Origin: Posidonia oceanica
Taxonomy: Eukaryota; Streptophyta; Magnoliopsida; Alismatales; Posidoniaceae
Assembly (NCBI GenBank): GCA_037176725.1
Contig: JAZBRS010000020.1
Location: 101,264,501 to 101,328,500 of the forward strand
Direction of reading: 5' to 3'
Length of the DNA stretch: 64,000 nt
Shown: piece after piece, positions 36,101 through 48,800 of the stretch
Position numbering within the stretch: the first letter of the stretch is position 1
How the letters are laid out: every line of letters starts with the position of its first letter
The notes under the pieces: generated by a model
What the model was told of the DNA's origin: nothing
Databases searched by the model: none
The model's input: the letters and a program-made list of their open reading frames with translations, nothing else
Translations under genes and position numbers: made by a program

Positions 36101-36560
36101 AGACATTTTGTTTGCAATGGAGGACTCTGAAAACAAAGACACTGAAGATCAGGAGCAGTCGCAATTATACTTTGATGGTGCTGTGAACAAGAAAGGCCGA
36201 GGCATAGGCGCAGTGCTGACAACGCCTTAAAGACAGATGATTCCCTTCTCCAAGAAGCTGACCTTCAGATGCACCAACAACAAGGCGGAGTACGAGGCAT
36301 GCATCCTAGGACTGAATGTCCCCCTCGAGCACAAGCTGCAGAAGCTGCTGGTGCACGGCGATGCTATGCTGGTGATCTCTCAAGTCAATGGCGAGTGGAA
36401 GACGAAAGATCCAAAGCTACTGCCATATCATGAACACCTGTTGAAGCTGATAGAACAATATGTGAGCATCCGCTTCACATACATGAACCGAGCAAGGAAC
36501 GCATATGTAGATGTGTTAGCAACCTTGGCGCCCTGGCTTAGCATACCTGAAAATAGCACA
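36101..36560 (+). pseudogene. E4 second (archaeal-type) RNase H
   Basis: LYFDGAVNKKGRGIGAVL (36166-36220), NNKAEYEACILGL (36278-36315), HGDAMLVISQVNGEW (36355-36400), NARNAYVDVLATLA (36490-36530): the acidic residues expected for catalysis are present. One stop, TAA 36228-36230, is CAA in E1. Confidence 0.82.
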
Positions 36561-37885
36561 GTAGATGTATCTGTTACTTGCATTGAGCAGCCTGCGCACT
36601 GTATGAACATTGAAGAGGCAGCTCCAGCAACAGATGAGCAGCCTGGGTACAAAGACATAAAAGTTTTCCTGGAGTCTGGCAGCTTTCCACCTGGTACCTC
36701 TGCAGTAGACAAGCGAACTCTAACGCGTCTAGCGTCAAAGTATGTATTAGGGGCGGGACTGTTATACAAGAGATCATACAATCAAATGCTCCTGCGCTGC
36801 CTGAACAAATCAGAGGCTGATGCACTGATGCTTCAAGTACATGTGGGGACCTGCGGCCCGCACATGAATGGCATCCTCCTGGCCAAGAAGATAATGCTGC
36901 AAGGATACTACTGGCTGACTATGGAAGCTGATTGCTGCTGATTCATGCGCAGATGCCACAACTGCCAAGTGCATGGCAACTTTATCCAGGCGCCCCCTCA
37001 AGAACTGCACAGGATGTCGTCGCCGTGGCCCTTCTCCAACTGGGGGATTAATGTCATTGGTGCCATCCACCCTCCAGCTTTTAATGGTCATCGTTACATT
37101 CTGGTAGCGATTGATTACTTCACCAAGTGGGTGGAAGTGACCTCTTACAAAACAGTGACTGCCATGGCTACAGAAAAGTTCATCAGAAACAATATCATAG
37201 CCCGGTACAGGGTCCCACATGCAATCATATCTGATAATGGCACAAATTTCGTTGCTAAGAGGATCAAAGACTATCTACAGAACTTCAGTATCAAACACCA
37301 TAGATCCTCGCCTTACCAGCCGCAGATGAACGGTGCAGTGGAGTCTGCTAACAAAAATCTGGTCAAAATCCTGAAGAAGATGGCGGAAACTCGTAAGGAC
37401 TGGCACGACAAGCTTCCTTGCGCACTCTGGGCGTACAGGACATCTGTCTGGACTTCAACAGGTGCCACCCCATACTCTCTAGTGTACGGCATGGAGGCGG
37501 TGTTGCCTATCGAGGTAGAGATCCCGTCACTGCGGATCCTACGTGAAGCTGAGTTGGATGAAGCAGAATGGGTCGAAGACCGCTGCATCCAACTGAATCT
37601 GATGATGAGCATAGGCTGCAAGCTATGCATAATGCTCACTGCTACCAAAAGAGGATGGCTGGATCATACTTGAAGAAAGTTCAGCCAAGGGGATTCCAGA
37701 CAGGGGACCCTGTTCTACGTGCCATTCACTTGCCTGACGGTCGAGGGAAATTCCGACCCAACTGCCGTGGCCTCTTTGTGGTCAAACAAGTCTTCTCGAG
37801 CGGCACTGTAACTCTTGAGGATATGGATTAGGTCGAGCAGTCTGAGCCCGTCAACTTCTGCTACCTCAAGAAGTACTATCAGTAG
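36561..37885 (+). pseudogene. E4 integrase (broken, catalytic Asp changed to Asn)
   Basis: HHCC zinc domain at 36838-36970 with VHVGTCGPH and CHNC; TGA at 36939-36941 lies within it. In the core the first catalytic Asp is replaced: WGINVIG with AAT at 37050-37052, where E1 has GAT. The second Asp (SDNG, about 37230) and the Glu (AVESANK, about 37340) remain. A one-base deletion near 37604 shifts the frame; the C-terminal part then runs to YLKKYYQ and stops at 37883-37885, with a TAG at 37829-37831. Confidence 0.9.
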
Positions 37886-39354
37886 TCGGGGCACCCCCGT
37901 TGCAGATACTCTTCTCCCATCTAAATCACTTGCATTCTCATCTTGCCTGCATCTTCTATCTTGTCTTCTACCTCTATTCCTATGCGCTTGCTTATACTAC
38001 TTCTGTCCTTCTCTTGCACATCCTCATTGCATTTCATCCTTTTCAAGCATCATCCTCTTTTTCAAATCAGCATCGTCATCCTCTCAAGTCACGCATTGCA
38101 TCTTCTGTTCGGTGATGAAAACTGGAAGTGCTTGCCTGCTCTGGAAAGAGTCCACCTTGCCTCACCCGGCACTACTCAGATGTCTTAGCTAGTGAGGGAG
38201 CCACCATCAATCAGGACAGGCGAACCGCCCAAACTCGTAAGGACATACACCTCTGAGGGAGAAAAAATGCTAGGATGTGAGTTCAAAAGGTGAGAATAGG
38301 CATCTAGGCTTGGGCACATCAAAGCGAACAGAAGCCGAAGACAGAAGCCGGCCCTAGAGATAGGGGTGTGCAGTCTAACCTTGCTCCTTCTACCCATCTC
38401 ATAGCAGACCCAAGGCCGACATCCATTACAGCCCAAACACCCTTCTTTTGCCTCCAAAATGGGGATAGCAAAAGCCTGTGAAAAGAAAAAAAAAGGGGAG
38501 AAAAAGAAATCAAACAAGCAAACAAAAAAAGGAAAAAACGAAAAAAGGAAAAAAGCAAGCAAAAAAAAAGGGGAAAAGGAAAAAAAAAGGGTTAGACAAG
38601 AATCAGCTCGAAAATATAGGCAATATCATCCCCCCGTACCTTACAAGAAATCCAAGGGTGTAAGCCTAAAACAGTTCACAACCTCCCACTCCAGAAACAA
38701 ACACTTGCCATCTCCTAGCTAGGGGCAGAGAAAGCCTGCACACCCATGAGGGAGAAATAAAAAACGAGAGCAAAAAGAGTAGGTGTAGGTCCTGAGAGTT
38801 TGGCAAGCAACCTGTCCTCGCCACACCACCACCTGTATGCTGCCAACACCCGTTCCGGAGTGCCACCAGCAAGCTAAGAATCCAAGTAGGGCCCGGTGAG
38901 TCAGGGACCACTCCCTTCCTCTGCAGCAGGCATCAGAGCACTTCGTATGCTGAGGGCACCAAAGCATACTAATCATCTCTTAAGCATATCAACCTGCATC
39001 ATGCATACATGCATCTCCAAGCATCCCTTCCTTCTTCACAATCGTTCCGCTCTACAGCTTGTCTCGACTCTGAGACAGTACTCCTCGCCAAGCATGCATT
39101 GACGCCGCTCGAGTTGCGCTGGTTCAGATCTCCTGCCAGTCCTCGCCCCCGTGTCAATGGAATTTCCTTTGATTATGCCAGCTAGCTGCTTTACCCTGAT
39201 ATTAACTGCTGAACATTATTGAACTGCTTTATCAGCCTCAGATTCTGCTTTCTATTAAAGATTATATGCCTGTGTGATCTGACTATCTACAGTATTGATA
39301 ACAGGTACCTTCAAGCTCTGCAACATCCGCCAGTACCCATCTACGGCCAGAGCC
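37886..39354 (+). other. E4 spacer between integrase and accessory ORF
   Basis: Corresponds to the E1 spacer. It contains a purine/A-rich tract (38480-38600) and, at 39299-39307, the conserved AACAG|GTAC that may be a splice acceptor. Confidence 0.6.
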
Positions 39355-40546
39355 ATGGGTTATCCAACTCTTGAAACCCCAGTGCACTGTTCCGAAGCCC
39401 TACGGTGTTGGATTGGCAAGCTTACTCAAGAAGACTGCGAGAAGCTGCGCCTCTGGGGCATAACTACAAAACTGCTGAAGGCAGCTGATGTCGAAGTGAG
39501 CCGTCACCTTCTGTGCGCTGCCGTAAGATTCTGGAAGCCGGTGCACCATGTCTTCTGCTTCGGAAGGACTGAACTGACACCCACTCTGGAGGAGGTGCGC
39601 CGCATCTGCGGCTTCTCCCGACTGATGGGACCACCCATTTTCATGAGGCGCGACAAGTACATAGCGGTCCTCTACAAGCTATCTGGGCTATCTACTGATC
39701 GATGCCAGCAAAGACCGGTGCCCTACGCTCATGCTGCGCCTACACTACATCGACGAAATCATAGACAAGCACGCTGAACTAGGCGATGATCTGTGGCTTC
39801 GGGGATTTGTCACCCGATTTCTGGGAGAGCTGATATTCACTCATGGTCGGATGACAGTCGCAATAGAAATTGCTGAGATCGCACTAGCTGTGGTGACAAG
39901 GCAGATAGACCTAGCACCAGTCGTCTTGGCTGAAACATACTGCGGACTGGACCGCATCTCCCACCACTGCTGCCACTTCCACGGCTGCGGAGTGCTAGTA
40001 CATATCTGGCTGGCTGCACACCTTGAGCTGAACTTGCTGCGCCCCCGGGGCCATGTCATTGAAACATATTGCAACAACGGCCACGCCAGGACAATCAAGA
40101 AAGTCCCCGTGGAATACAAGAAACTATCTGAGTTGACGGACAACACCGTCACATGGCGCATCATCCCATCTGCGACTGAGCCTTTCGTTATCTTCTTCGA
40201 TACCCGCGATGTGCGACTCGTGGTGCTGCCAGGATTCACTGGAGGCGTGGAATATCACCCCATCAGGGTCATACGCCAGTTTGGCCTCCAGTAGGGCGCT
40301 TTCATAGACAGCACAGCCCCAAGGCTCCTTCAGGCATATCCTTATGGTTCAACATATGCTACAACTAAGCTGGCTGATCTTATGCAGCATGGAGTGCGGT
40401 CTACTGACCTGACATCTGCGCAAGGCTCGGGATGCACTCCCGAATATCTGACGAAGGTACAAGCATTCTGGCCTATCAGTGAGATACCTCCTAGCGCTCC
40501 TCAGTTTCCTGACTCCAGAAAGGCAAAGAAAACCAGGACCGGCTAG
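39355..40546 (+). pseudogene. E4 sense accessory ORF, DUF7745-like (broken)
   Basis: ATG at 39355 (ATGGGTTATCC) aligns with the E1 start at 11490. Motifs: VEVSRHLLCAAVRFWKP, LTPTLEEVRRICGF, ELGDDLWLRGFVTRFLGEL, WRIIPSATEPFVIFF, VVLPGFTGGVEYHP, basic end RKAKKTRTG. A small deletion near 39715 shifts the frame, and TAG at 40292-40294 interrupts it (Q-rich context; E1 reads CAG). Family call as for E1: probable DUF7745/PMD-like. It lies in sense orientation here, whereas E5 carries its related genes in antisense. Confidence 0.65.
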
Positions 40547-41081
40547 AGCGTCCATGTAACTGCCTGCTTGTCTTATGCTGCAAACTTTTGGCCTACCACA
40601 GGCATGTAATCAGGTTCAATCAATATAAAGGCGTTCTGAGCCACCTGTTTGCATTCCGAATCTGCTATAAGTGCATGCATGATCATATCAATTATATCTG
40701 CAGGGCCCTTGGCCAGACTTGCTGCCGAACACCGCAGGAAAGTCCTCAACCCAAGTGCTAACCCATGATATCTGAGCAAGCAAAACTGCCAGGCACCGTC
40801 ACTCGGATTTTCATCAGCGGGCTGGTACCCCCAACTGCTCGGCGATAGGTCCATCAACCTGTCATCATCCTCGGGCTGGTTCCCCAAACTACTCGTCTGG
40901 CGAACACGACAGTTTTGTCTTCACCTTCTGCTTTTGATGCCAAGGACACGCTGGCCAACCCTTGGTATCATCCTGATACCAGGGGCATCTTTTGATCGCC
41001 CCTTGGTATCATTCTCCCTCTCTTTCCCTCATGATATTCCTGGTATCATGAGATGATTCGCCCTCGTGAAACCCATTCCTT
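40547..41081 (+). other. E4 spacer with palindromic hairpin
   Basis: Untranslated. It contains a perfect 8-bp inverted repeat TGGTATCA-TCC-TGATACCA (40963-40981) and further GGTATCAT copies (41000-41010, 41041-41050). No gene is seen. Confidence 0.6.
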
Positions 41082-41240
41082 GCCGGCCAATAAGTCCGAT
41101 ATCTTATCATCTCTTTCCCTTTGCCGGCCGATAAGTCTGATATCTTATCACTCTATTCTTTTCTTCATTTGCCGACCGATAAGTCCGATATCTTATCACC
41201 CCCTTCCCTTTGCCGGCCGATAAGTCCGATATCTTATCAA
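41082..41240 (+). repeat. E4 hairpin array, first type (GATAAG/CTTATC)
   Basis: Four copies of GCCGGCCGATAAGTCCGATA followed by TCTTATCA, separated by 12-30 bp of CT-rich sequence. Each has a 6-bp stem GATAAG/CTTATC with the 8-nt loop TCCGATAT (first copy AATAAG, third-position loop variants). The same unit opens and closes the E1 array. Confidence 0.85.
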
Positions 41241-41267
41241 TCTTTTTCGTACAATCTCCTTCAATCA

Positions 41268-41313
41268 ATCAATCATTCTTTTTCTTACCAATCAATCAAT
41301 CAATCTTTTTCTT

Positions 41314-41345
<32 letters not shown>

Positions 41346-41346
41346 T
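41268..41346 (+). repeat. (AATC)n microsatellite
   Basis: Runs of CAATCAATCAAT interrupted twice by CTTTTTCTTA, between the two hairpin arrays. Confidence 0.85.
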
Positions 41347-41350
41347 TGCT

Positions 41351-42270
41351 CTTTCCGGTTGATAGGACCGTAAACTATCATCTTGGGTTGATATCCTATC
41401 TGGCCTGCAGTTGTGTTATACAGCTGACATCCAGTAACTGTCCCTTGTAATTGCACTTTCCGGTTGATAGGACTGTAAACTATCATTCTCTGGCTGATGA
41501 TCCAAAACTCATCCTGGCTGATATCCAAAACTCATCCTGGCTGATATCCAAAACTATCACTTGCAATTACGTTATACAGCTGATATCCAGTAACTATCCC
41601 ATGCAATTGCTCTTTCTGGTTGATAGGACCGTAAACTATCGCTCCCAGTTGATAGGACCGTAAACTATCACTCCCGGTTGATAGGCCCATAAACTATCGC
41701 TTCCGGTTGATAGGACCGTAAACTATCACCTGCAATTGCATTATACGGCTGATAACCAGTAACTATCCCTCATGATTACACTTTCTGGTTGATAGGACCG
41801 TAAACTATCGCTTCCGGTTGATAGGTACGTAAACTATCGCTTCCGGTTGATAGGCCCGTAAACTATCGCTTCCGGTTGATATATACGGCTGATATCCAGT
41901 AACTATCACTCGCAAATGCTCTTTCCGGTTGATAGGACCGTAAACTATCGCTTCCGGTTGATAGGCCCGTAAACTATCGCTTCCGGTTGATAGGACCGTA
42001 AACTATCATTCTCTGGCATTTGCGTTATACAGCTGATAACCAGTAACTATCACTCATGGATTGTGCTTCCGGTTGATAGGACCGTAAACTATCGCTCCCG
42101 GTTGATAGGCCCGTAAACTATCGCCTCCGGTTGATAGGACCGTAAACTATCCTGCACAATCATGTTTTACGGCTGATATCCAGTAACTATCACTCACAAG
42201 TGCACCCTCCGGTTGATAGGTCCGTAAACTATCGCTTCCGGTTGATAGGACCGTAAACTATCTGGCCGAC
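41351..42270 (+). repeat. E4 29-bp hairpin tandem array, second type (GATAG/CTATC)
   Basis: More than twenty units of about 29 bp, GGTTGATAGGACCGTAAACT plus ATCGCTTCC. The core pairs GATAG with CTATC around a 9-nt loop. Interspersed variants have GATA...TATC (GATATCCAGTAACTATC) and GATGA...TCATC (near 41496). Confidence 0.9.
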
Positions 42271-42816
42271 AAGTCTGACATCTTAACACCCTCTCCGCGC
42301 GACTTTGTCCCAGGAAGGCAAAGTCCCGCATCCCTTTGCGATAGGAGTCGGCCCTTCTCCCCTCACGCTCTTTTTCGCTAGCTTGTTCCCTGGGCAGGGA
42401 CAAGCTGCATCTTTTCTTTCTCGCCTTGTCGCGCAAGTTTGGCTTGCTCGCCGGGTCTTTGCGCCACATTGCGTTTCTCTTTTAGCAATATTCTTTTGCA
42501 TCATTTTGCACTTTCTTTTTCTAGCACTGCATACTAGTCCAACATCATCATCTTGTGCTGCATCAGCATTCTTAGCTGTACTAACTTTTGCACTAACATT
42601 TGCATCGCATTTGCATTAGCATGCATTGCACTCATCGCATCCCATCCATCTGCACTTGCACTTTGCATTGCGGCAACAAGCTACGACTTTTGGTGTATCT
42701 GCCGAATAAGTAACTCATGACAATAGCAATCTTTTGCTCCCGTCGGTCAGATGGGGTGTCTTGTCAACCATGAGCAGCGGCCTCACTTCGCTTGACCTCA
42801 CTCAGGGAGGGGCATC
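42271..42816 (+). other. E4 3' untranslated region, conserved pre-PPT block and PPT
   Basis: Includes a stretch similar to E1 14240-14420, ATGCA-rich sequence, then the conserved block from about 42668. PPT CTCAGGGAGGGGCATC at 42801-42816. Confidence 0.85.
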
Positions 42817-42830
42817 TGTTGACACCCCAT
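42751..42830 (+). promoter_or_regulatory. E4 inverted repeat enclosing PPT and LTR start
   Basis: ATGGGGTGTC (42751-42760) and GACACCCCAT (42821-42830) are perfect 10-bp reverse complements with a 60-nt interval holding the PPT and first LTR bases. Confidence 0.72.
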
Positions 42831-45800
42831 TTTGACAGACTTGGTCAATTGGAATCTCCTGGTGACTTATGGATCCAAATCTAGGTCCAAAACCATACTC
42901 TTCTTTTCAAACCAAAACTCCAAAACAAGCCCAAACTTAACCTAGGATCACACCCATTTCCTAAGCCCAAAAACTACCCAAAAACCATAGGAAAACTCAC
43001 CCTTCCCAACTTAGCAAACTTACCCAAAAATCCCTAGAATTTTCAAACCAAAACCACTCCTAAAAATCCTAGAAAATCTAGGTAAAACTACCCTTTTTCT
43101 ACACCTCAAAACCCTTCCAAAACTTTTCCCTAACCAAACCCAAACCCTAGGTCGCACACTAGAGACTTTAGGCCACACACTTCTCAAATTTCATCTCTTT
43201 TCTAAACCTCTAACCACTTCATTTCTTCAAATTATTCTTTTCTCTCTCCTAGATTATTCTTTTCTCTCTCCTCTCTCTCTCTCCTAATTATCCTCCTTCT
43301 TTTCACTCCCTTCTCTCTATTCTTTCTATCTGACTGTGGGTCCCCTTGTACATCTATCTCTTCTGAATCTTATTTGTATTTTTATCTTATTTTTAGCTTT
43401 TTCTTTGACTTTCAAAAAATTACTTTCTTTCAGCTCCTCTCTTTCTTCTCTACTTCTTCATTTCTTCCTTTTCTTCTTCCTTTTCCTTTTCTCTTCCTTT
43501 CTTCTACTTAATCTTCTAAAAAATCCTTAAAAACCTTTAAAACTCTAAAAACAAAAGGAAAACAAATCAAAATCCTAAAAATAAATAATTAAAAACTTAA
43601 ACAAACAATTAAAAACAAAAACCTAACTAAAACCAACCAAAACTAGAAACCATGAATGCAATCTAAAAAATGTAAAACAAACAAAAAGAAGATGCTATAA
43701 AATCAAGTAAAAAACCAAAGCATAATCAGAACAAATCAAAAGTAAAAATCCTAAAAAAAAAAATCAAGAAACAAATTCCAAAAAGAAAGAAAATAATTAA
43801 GAACGCTAAGACAACTACTTAAGGAAAAGAGAAACCTAACTAAACAAACCTAAAAGGAACAATTTAAAAAACTTAATTAAAAAGGAAAAAGAAATAATCA
43901 AAAATTTAAAAACACTTAATTAAAAACTTAACAAGGAAAACTACGAAGAAAAAATATTAAAAGAACTTAACAAACAAAATTAAAAGCAAATCAAAGAAGA
44001 CATAAGAAAAGAGACTAAAATCTAAAAACCAAAACTCATCCCAACTAATTAAAAGTAACCCATTAAAAATCCCAACTTAACAAGAAAAACATAATAAGAA
44101 AAACCTAACTAAAAACAATTAAGAATTTTAACAAATATTTAAAACAAAGTAAAAAAAAAACAACTAAAAGAAGACTTAAAATCCTAATCAAACATTAAAA
44201 CTCTTCCTAATCCTAATTAACCAATTAAAAACAACCATTAAAGGCCTAATCAGAACCTAACTTAAACAACTACCTTAAAAACATTTTCAAATATTTTTCC
44301 TATTTTTATTTTTATTTCTACTTTTTATTTTCTTATTTTTCCTCTTCTTCCTTTCCTTTTCTTCCTTTCTTCCTTTTCTTTTCTATTTCTTCTCTCCTGG
44401 TCCGGCCCAGCTGCAGGCCCAGCTCCTCCCCTCCTTCTTTTCTTTCTTTCTTTTTTTCTTTTCCTCTGCACGGCCCAGCCCACGCCACTCCTCCTTCCCT
44501 CCTTCTTCTTCTTCCTCAGGCAGCCTCTTCTCCCGCCAGCTGTCTCCCTCCACTTCTTCAAAATTCAGCTTCTCCCACTCGATCACATCGGCCTACAGCT
44601 CACTCCACTCTCTCTTCTCTCTGCGAGTCTTCCGGGGGGCATTTATTGCCCGTCACCCTCGCCGGCCGCCTCGCCGAACGCTGGCTCACCCTCCTTCCTC
44701 TCTCGTCTTTCAGTAGGTCTTCCAGGGGGCAATTATTGCCTGTCGCCCTCGCCGGCCGCCTCTCTCCATCAGCTCTAGTTCCTCTCCTTCTCTCTCATGT
44801 CTCAGTAGCTTCTCTGGGGGCAATTAATTGCCAATCCGCTCGCCAGCTGCCTCCCTTCACCTCAGCTGCAGTTGCCCGCACCAGCAGGAACTCAAAATCC
44901 CAGCGCACCTCGCAGCATTGAGCCCCTGTTAAAACCTCACTCTCACTCCTCCTTCATTGCCTTTTTGTCGTCCTGAGAGAGAGAGCATCCACAGCATCCG
45001 AGAGCACCCAATTCTCCCTCTAATCCTCTGCAGGATTCAGCCCTCTTCCTCCTCCTCCATTCCACTGAAACCAGAGCCTTCGACTCCATCCAAATCTCTC
45101 CCAAATCCTCCCCCAAATCCACCCAAACTTCCAGCATCCCGCCCCTTCACTCTACAGCCGAATCCATCCTAGAATCACCTCGCAACCCATCCATTTCCCT
45201 CAGCAGAACCCAACACTTCCTCTTCCGAAATTCTTAACTCCCTAGAGCCCGCAATCATCCCAAACTCCACCCAGATATTCGCCTGATCATCACCTCCCTA
45301 AAAGACCAGAGCCCCAGCCTTCACCCTCACCATAGACTAAACCCTCCACAGCAAACACCTGCACCCAATTCTGCCAGAAAATCCCTCCATCATTAATCCT
45401 CCACCTCAGACCTCCGCGACCCTATCTTAGCCCCCAGAAATCATCACCAGACCTCCAGAAGCTCGCCAGAATCCTCCATCTGGCTTGAGGAGCAGTACAT
45501 CACCACCCCCACTTCAGGCGACTCCTGCAACACCCAAAAATCACCGTTTCTTCCTCCGTCTTCAAAGCTTCGCTCCAGGGATCTAGCGAGCATCGGAGAA
45601 CTCCGTGGAACTGACTCTGATCCTCGCAAGCCGCTGACAACGTCCGCAGCTGCCAGACGAGCCTCGCCGACATCTGCAGAAGCAGCCCACGTCGGGGGAG
45701 CGCTCCGGACGTCGAAACAGGTACTGCACCCTCCCATTAGCTTAGTCTTCTTCTTCTCTTGCTTTTCGACCCGTTAGACTAGCTTTCTGGCCCCTGTCGT

Positions 45801-48800
45801 GGATAGTCAACGCCGCCGTCAACTCCTTCTCCGACGAGCTCTGAGCTCGGATCGCTGCTCTAGCTGCAAAACGCCTCGCAGATGGACGTCCGAGGACTGC
45901 ATGGCCTCCAGGAGCCCGACCATGCTTTCAGATCGGTCCCTCGTCGCTGTTTTCGTCCAGGCTGCCTCCGAGCAGGTCTGCAGACCTCCGTCGCCATCTC
46001 CGGTCTACTTCAGGCCACGCCACGAGCCGCCGATGCCACCCAGGTCCCCGTACACCTCCGGAGAAGATCGCCCGCCGCTTTGCGCCTCCCCAGCATCCCT
46101 CCTCTGCCGTTCATGGCCGCTAGTAGTTCTGTGCTACAGTGTCCACGGCCGCTGTGTTTGCACTGTGTATTTATTTTCCTTAAGCATGCTAATTTTGCCA
46201 TGTATTGCATTTCTACCTCCTGTTTTTGTTTTATTAGTTTCCAGTCCTGCCATCGTTTAGGAATCATTTAAGTTTGAATTTAAATCATATGAAATTGCAC
46301 AAAAAACCTAAAAAACTGTTTAATTGCATGTTAGTCTGCCTGCTGTGTTTTTCTTTAAGCCTTAATTTATTTCTAGCGCAGCATGTTATTTATTTGCTTT
46401 TCGGTCCTTTGCTATTACAGTTTATTTATTTTTCTTTATTTCCAGTCCAGTCATTTATCTTATTTACATTCTAGTCCTTTTACAGTTCATTAAAGTTCCT
46501 GCTCTTTATTTTCCAGTCCAGCATCTTTTTATTTTTGCAAGTTAGTCCTTTGGTTGTTAATCTCATTTAATACTCTGATTTTACATTAGTAAATTGCATT
46601 TTTAATCCTGTCTTTTTCTTTATTTATGTTTTAGTCCTCTGTTCTGTTGATCAATGTATTTATCTTTCAACTTTTCTTACTGCATTGCATTATTTCCCCC
46701 ATGCATTTTAATTTTTGCACATAGGTCCTTCACCTACATGCACAGCATTTGTTTTTTGCATTTTTTTCTTATAAAATTGCATTTTAGACCCTACATGTTT
46801 TAAAATCACACATAAGTCCTCTGCATGTTTTCAAAATTCATTCAAATGCATATTTTGCTTATTAAATTGCATTTCTGCCCTTGCATATTTCAAAATTGCA
46901 CTTAAGTCCTCTGTTTGCATTCACAGACCATTTAAAATCACATTTTTGCTTAGAAAATTGCACTTCAACCCCTGCATGTTTCAAAATTGCATGTTAGTCC
47001 TCTGCATGGTTTCAAAATTTATTCAAATGCATGTTTTCCCTATAAAATTGCATTTTAAACCTGGCACTTTGCAAATTTGCACTCAGCCCCCCCAGTTTTC
47101 AAAAATCTTGCATATAAGCCCCTAACTTTTCAAATTTCTTGCATTTAGGCTCTTAACTTTTTCAAAACTTGCATATAGGTCCCTAAGTTTCCTGAAAAGT
47201 CATTCTTAGGTCCTTTCTTGCATTTTTGCATGCATTGCACCCATGCGTCATTTGCATTTAGCCTTCTTACACACACTTAAGTACACTTAGCTCCCATTTA
47301 CGTGGGAGGACCTGTTTTGCACACCCCTAGGACCTCCTTTACACTTAGATCCATTCTTCTCCCCTGTTCTGGCCCCTCTGCCTTGAAGCTGGGACATCTC
47401 CTGATCGGACCGTCGGATCTTCTCAACCAAGCTACCTGGACGACCCCGGCGGAGCGCTCCTCCACATGGACCAAGCATTTCGCAGATTAGGCTTCAGATT
47501 TCCAAGGTAAGTCCTACTGAACCCCTACACAGCATACATTTGCACACCCCTGCATGCGTGGTTTTTGCTTTCTGTTTCCTCGAGCATGTAGATTAGGACT
47601 CCCTCTTCTTATCTATCAACTCCGTCTCCCCTTTTCGCGTACTCTCAGTGCCTTGTGTTGTATTTCCCCTAGATTCACTACTAATTGCGACTTTCTTCCC
47701 CCTTTCCACGATCCGATCGCATCGCGAGCTTTTGGCAGCGTGCGAGACATATCGTGGGATACTTTGGTGGGAAGTGGTCACAGGACAGTAGTAATTCTTC
47801 CACTTGCTTCCTTTCCCCTTTGTAGGTCTTCACACCTACATTGCGTGGTCTTTAAGCGGCGCTTGTTCTTATACTTGCATCGTTTGCCTTCCTTTTGCTT
47901 CTCTTGCTCTTCTCCTCTTCATCTGCATCTGCATGGCTTTATCGGTGTTTTATTTGGCTTGCTTTGGCACCGTTTTGCATGCTCGCTCTGTCTTTGGCAC
48001 CTTTTTGCGTGCCCGCTTCGCTTTTGGCACCGTTTTGCGTGCCCGCATCGCTTTTGGCACAGTCTTGCGTGCCCGTTCCGTTTTCTTGCACCGTTTCGTG
48101 TGCCGCTCTTGTTTCTGCACCGTTTTGCGTGCTGGCTTTGTTTTCTGCTCCGTTTCGCGTGCTGCTTCCGTTTTCTTGCACCGTTTCGTGTGCCGCTTCT
48201 GTTTTCTTGCACCATTTCGTGTGCCGTTCTTGTTTTTGTACCGTTTTGCGTGTTGGCTTTGTTTTCTACACCGTTTCGCGTGCCGCATCCGTTTTCTTGC
48301 ACCGTTTCGTGTGCCGCTTCTGTTTTCTTGCATCGTTTTGCGTGTTGGCTTTGTTTTCTGTACCGTTTCGTATGCCGATCTTGTTTCCGTGCACCGTTTT
48401 ACGTGTCGATCTTGTTTCCTTGCACCGTTTCACGTGTCGCTTCTGTTTCTCGCTTTGTTTTGCGTGTTTTATGCTGTTTTCTCTTACATATTGCCTGCAT
48501 TGCTTGGTTTTACCGCCGTTTTGCTTTCTCGCTTGCATTTGCATATAGGGCAATGATGCTTACTGCTTGGAGTTCTCACGAGCCAGGTTTCGACCGGTTC
48601 GGAACACAGACAGCGTTGCTGAGCACTTAGACTGCACGTTTACTTCCCTGCATTGCATTCCACCACTTAGAGCACACCTTTGAGCATCTAATTAGGCATT
48701 CATTGGCATTTAGGCATTCAAACCTGCATTTCCCTGTATATGCAAGCGTAAGCCTAGAAAGACCGATTCTCGGGCGTGTCGGGGGTGCCTAACACCTTCC

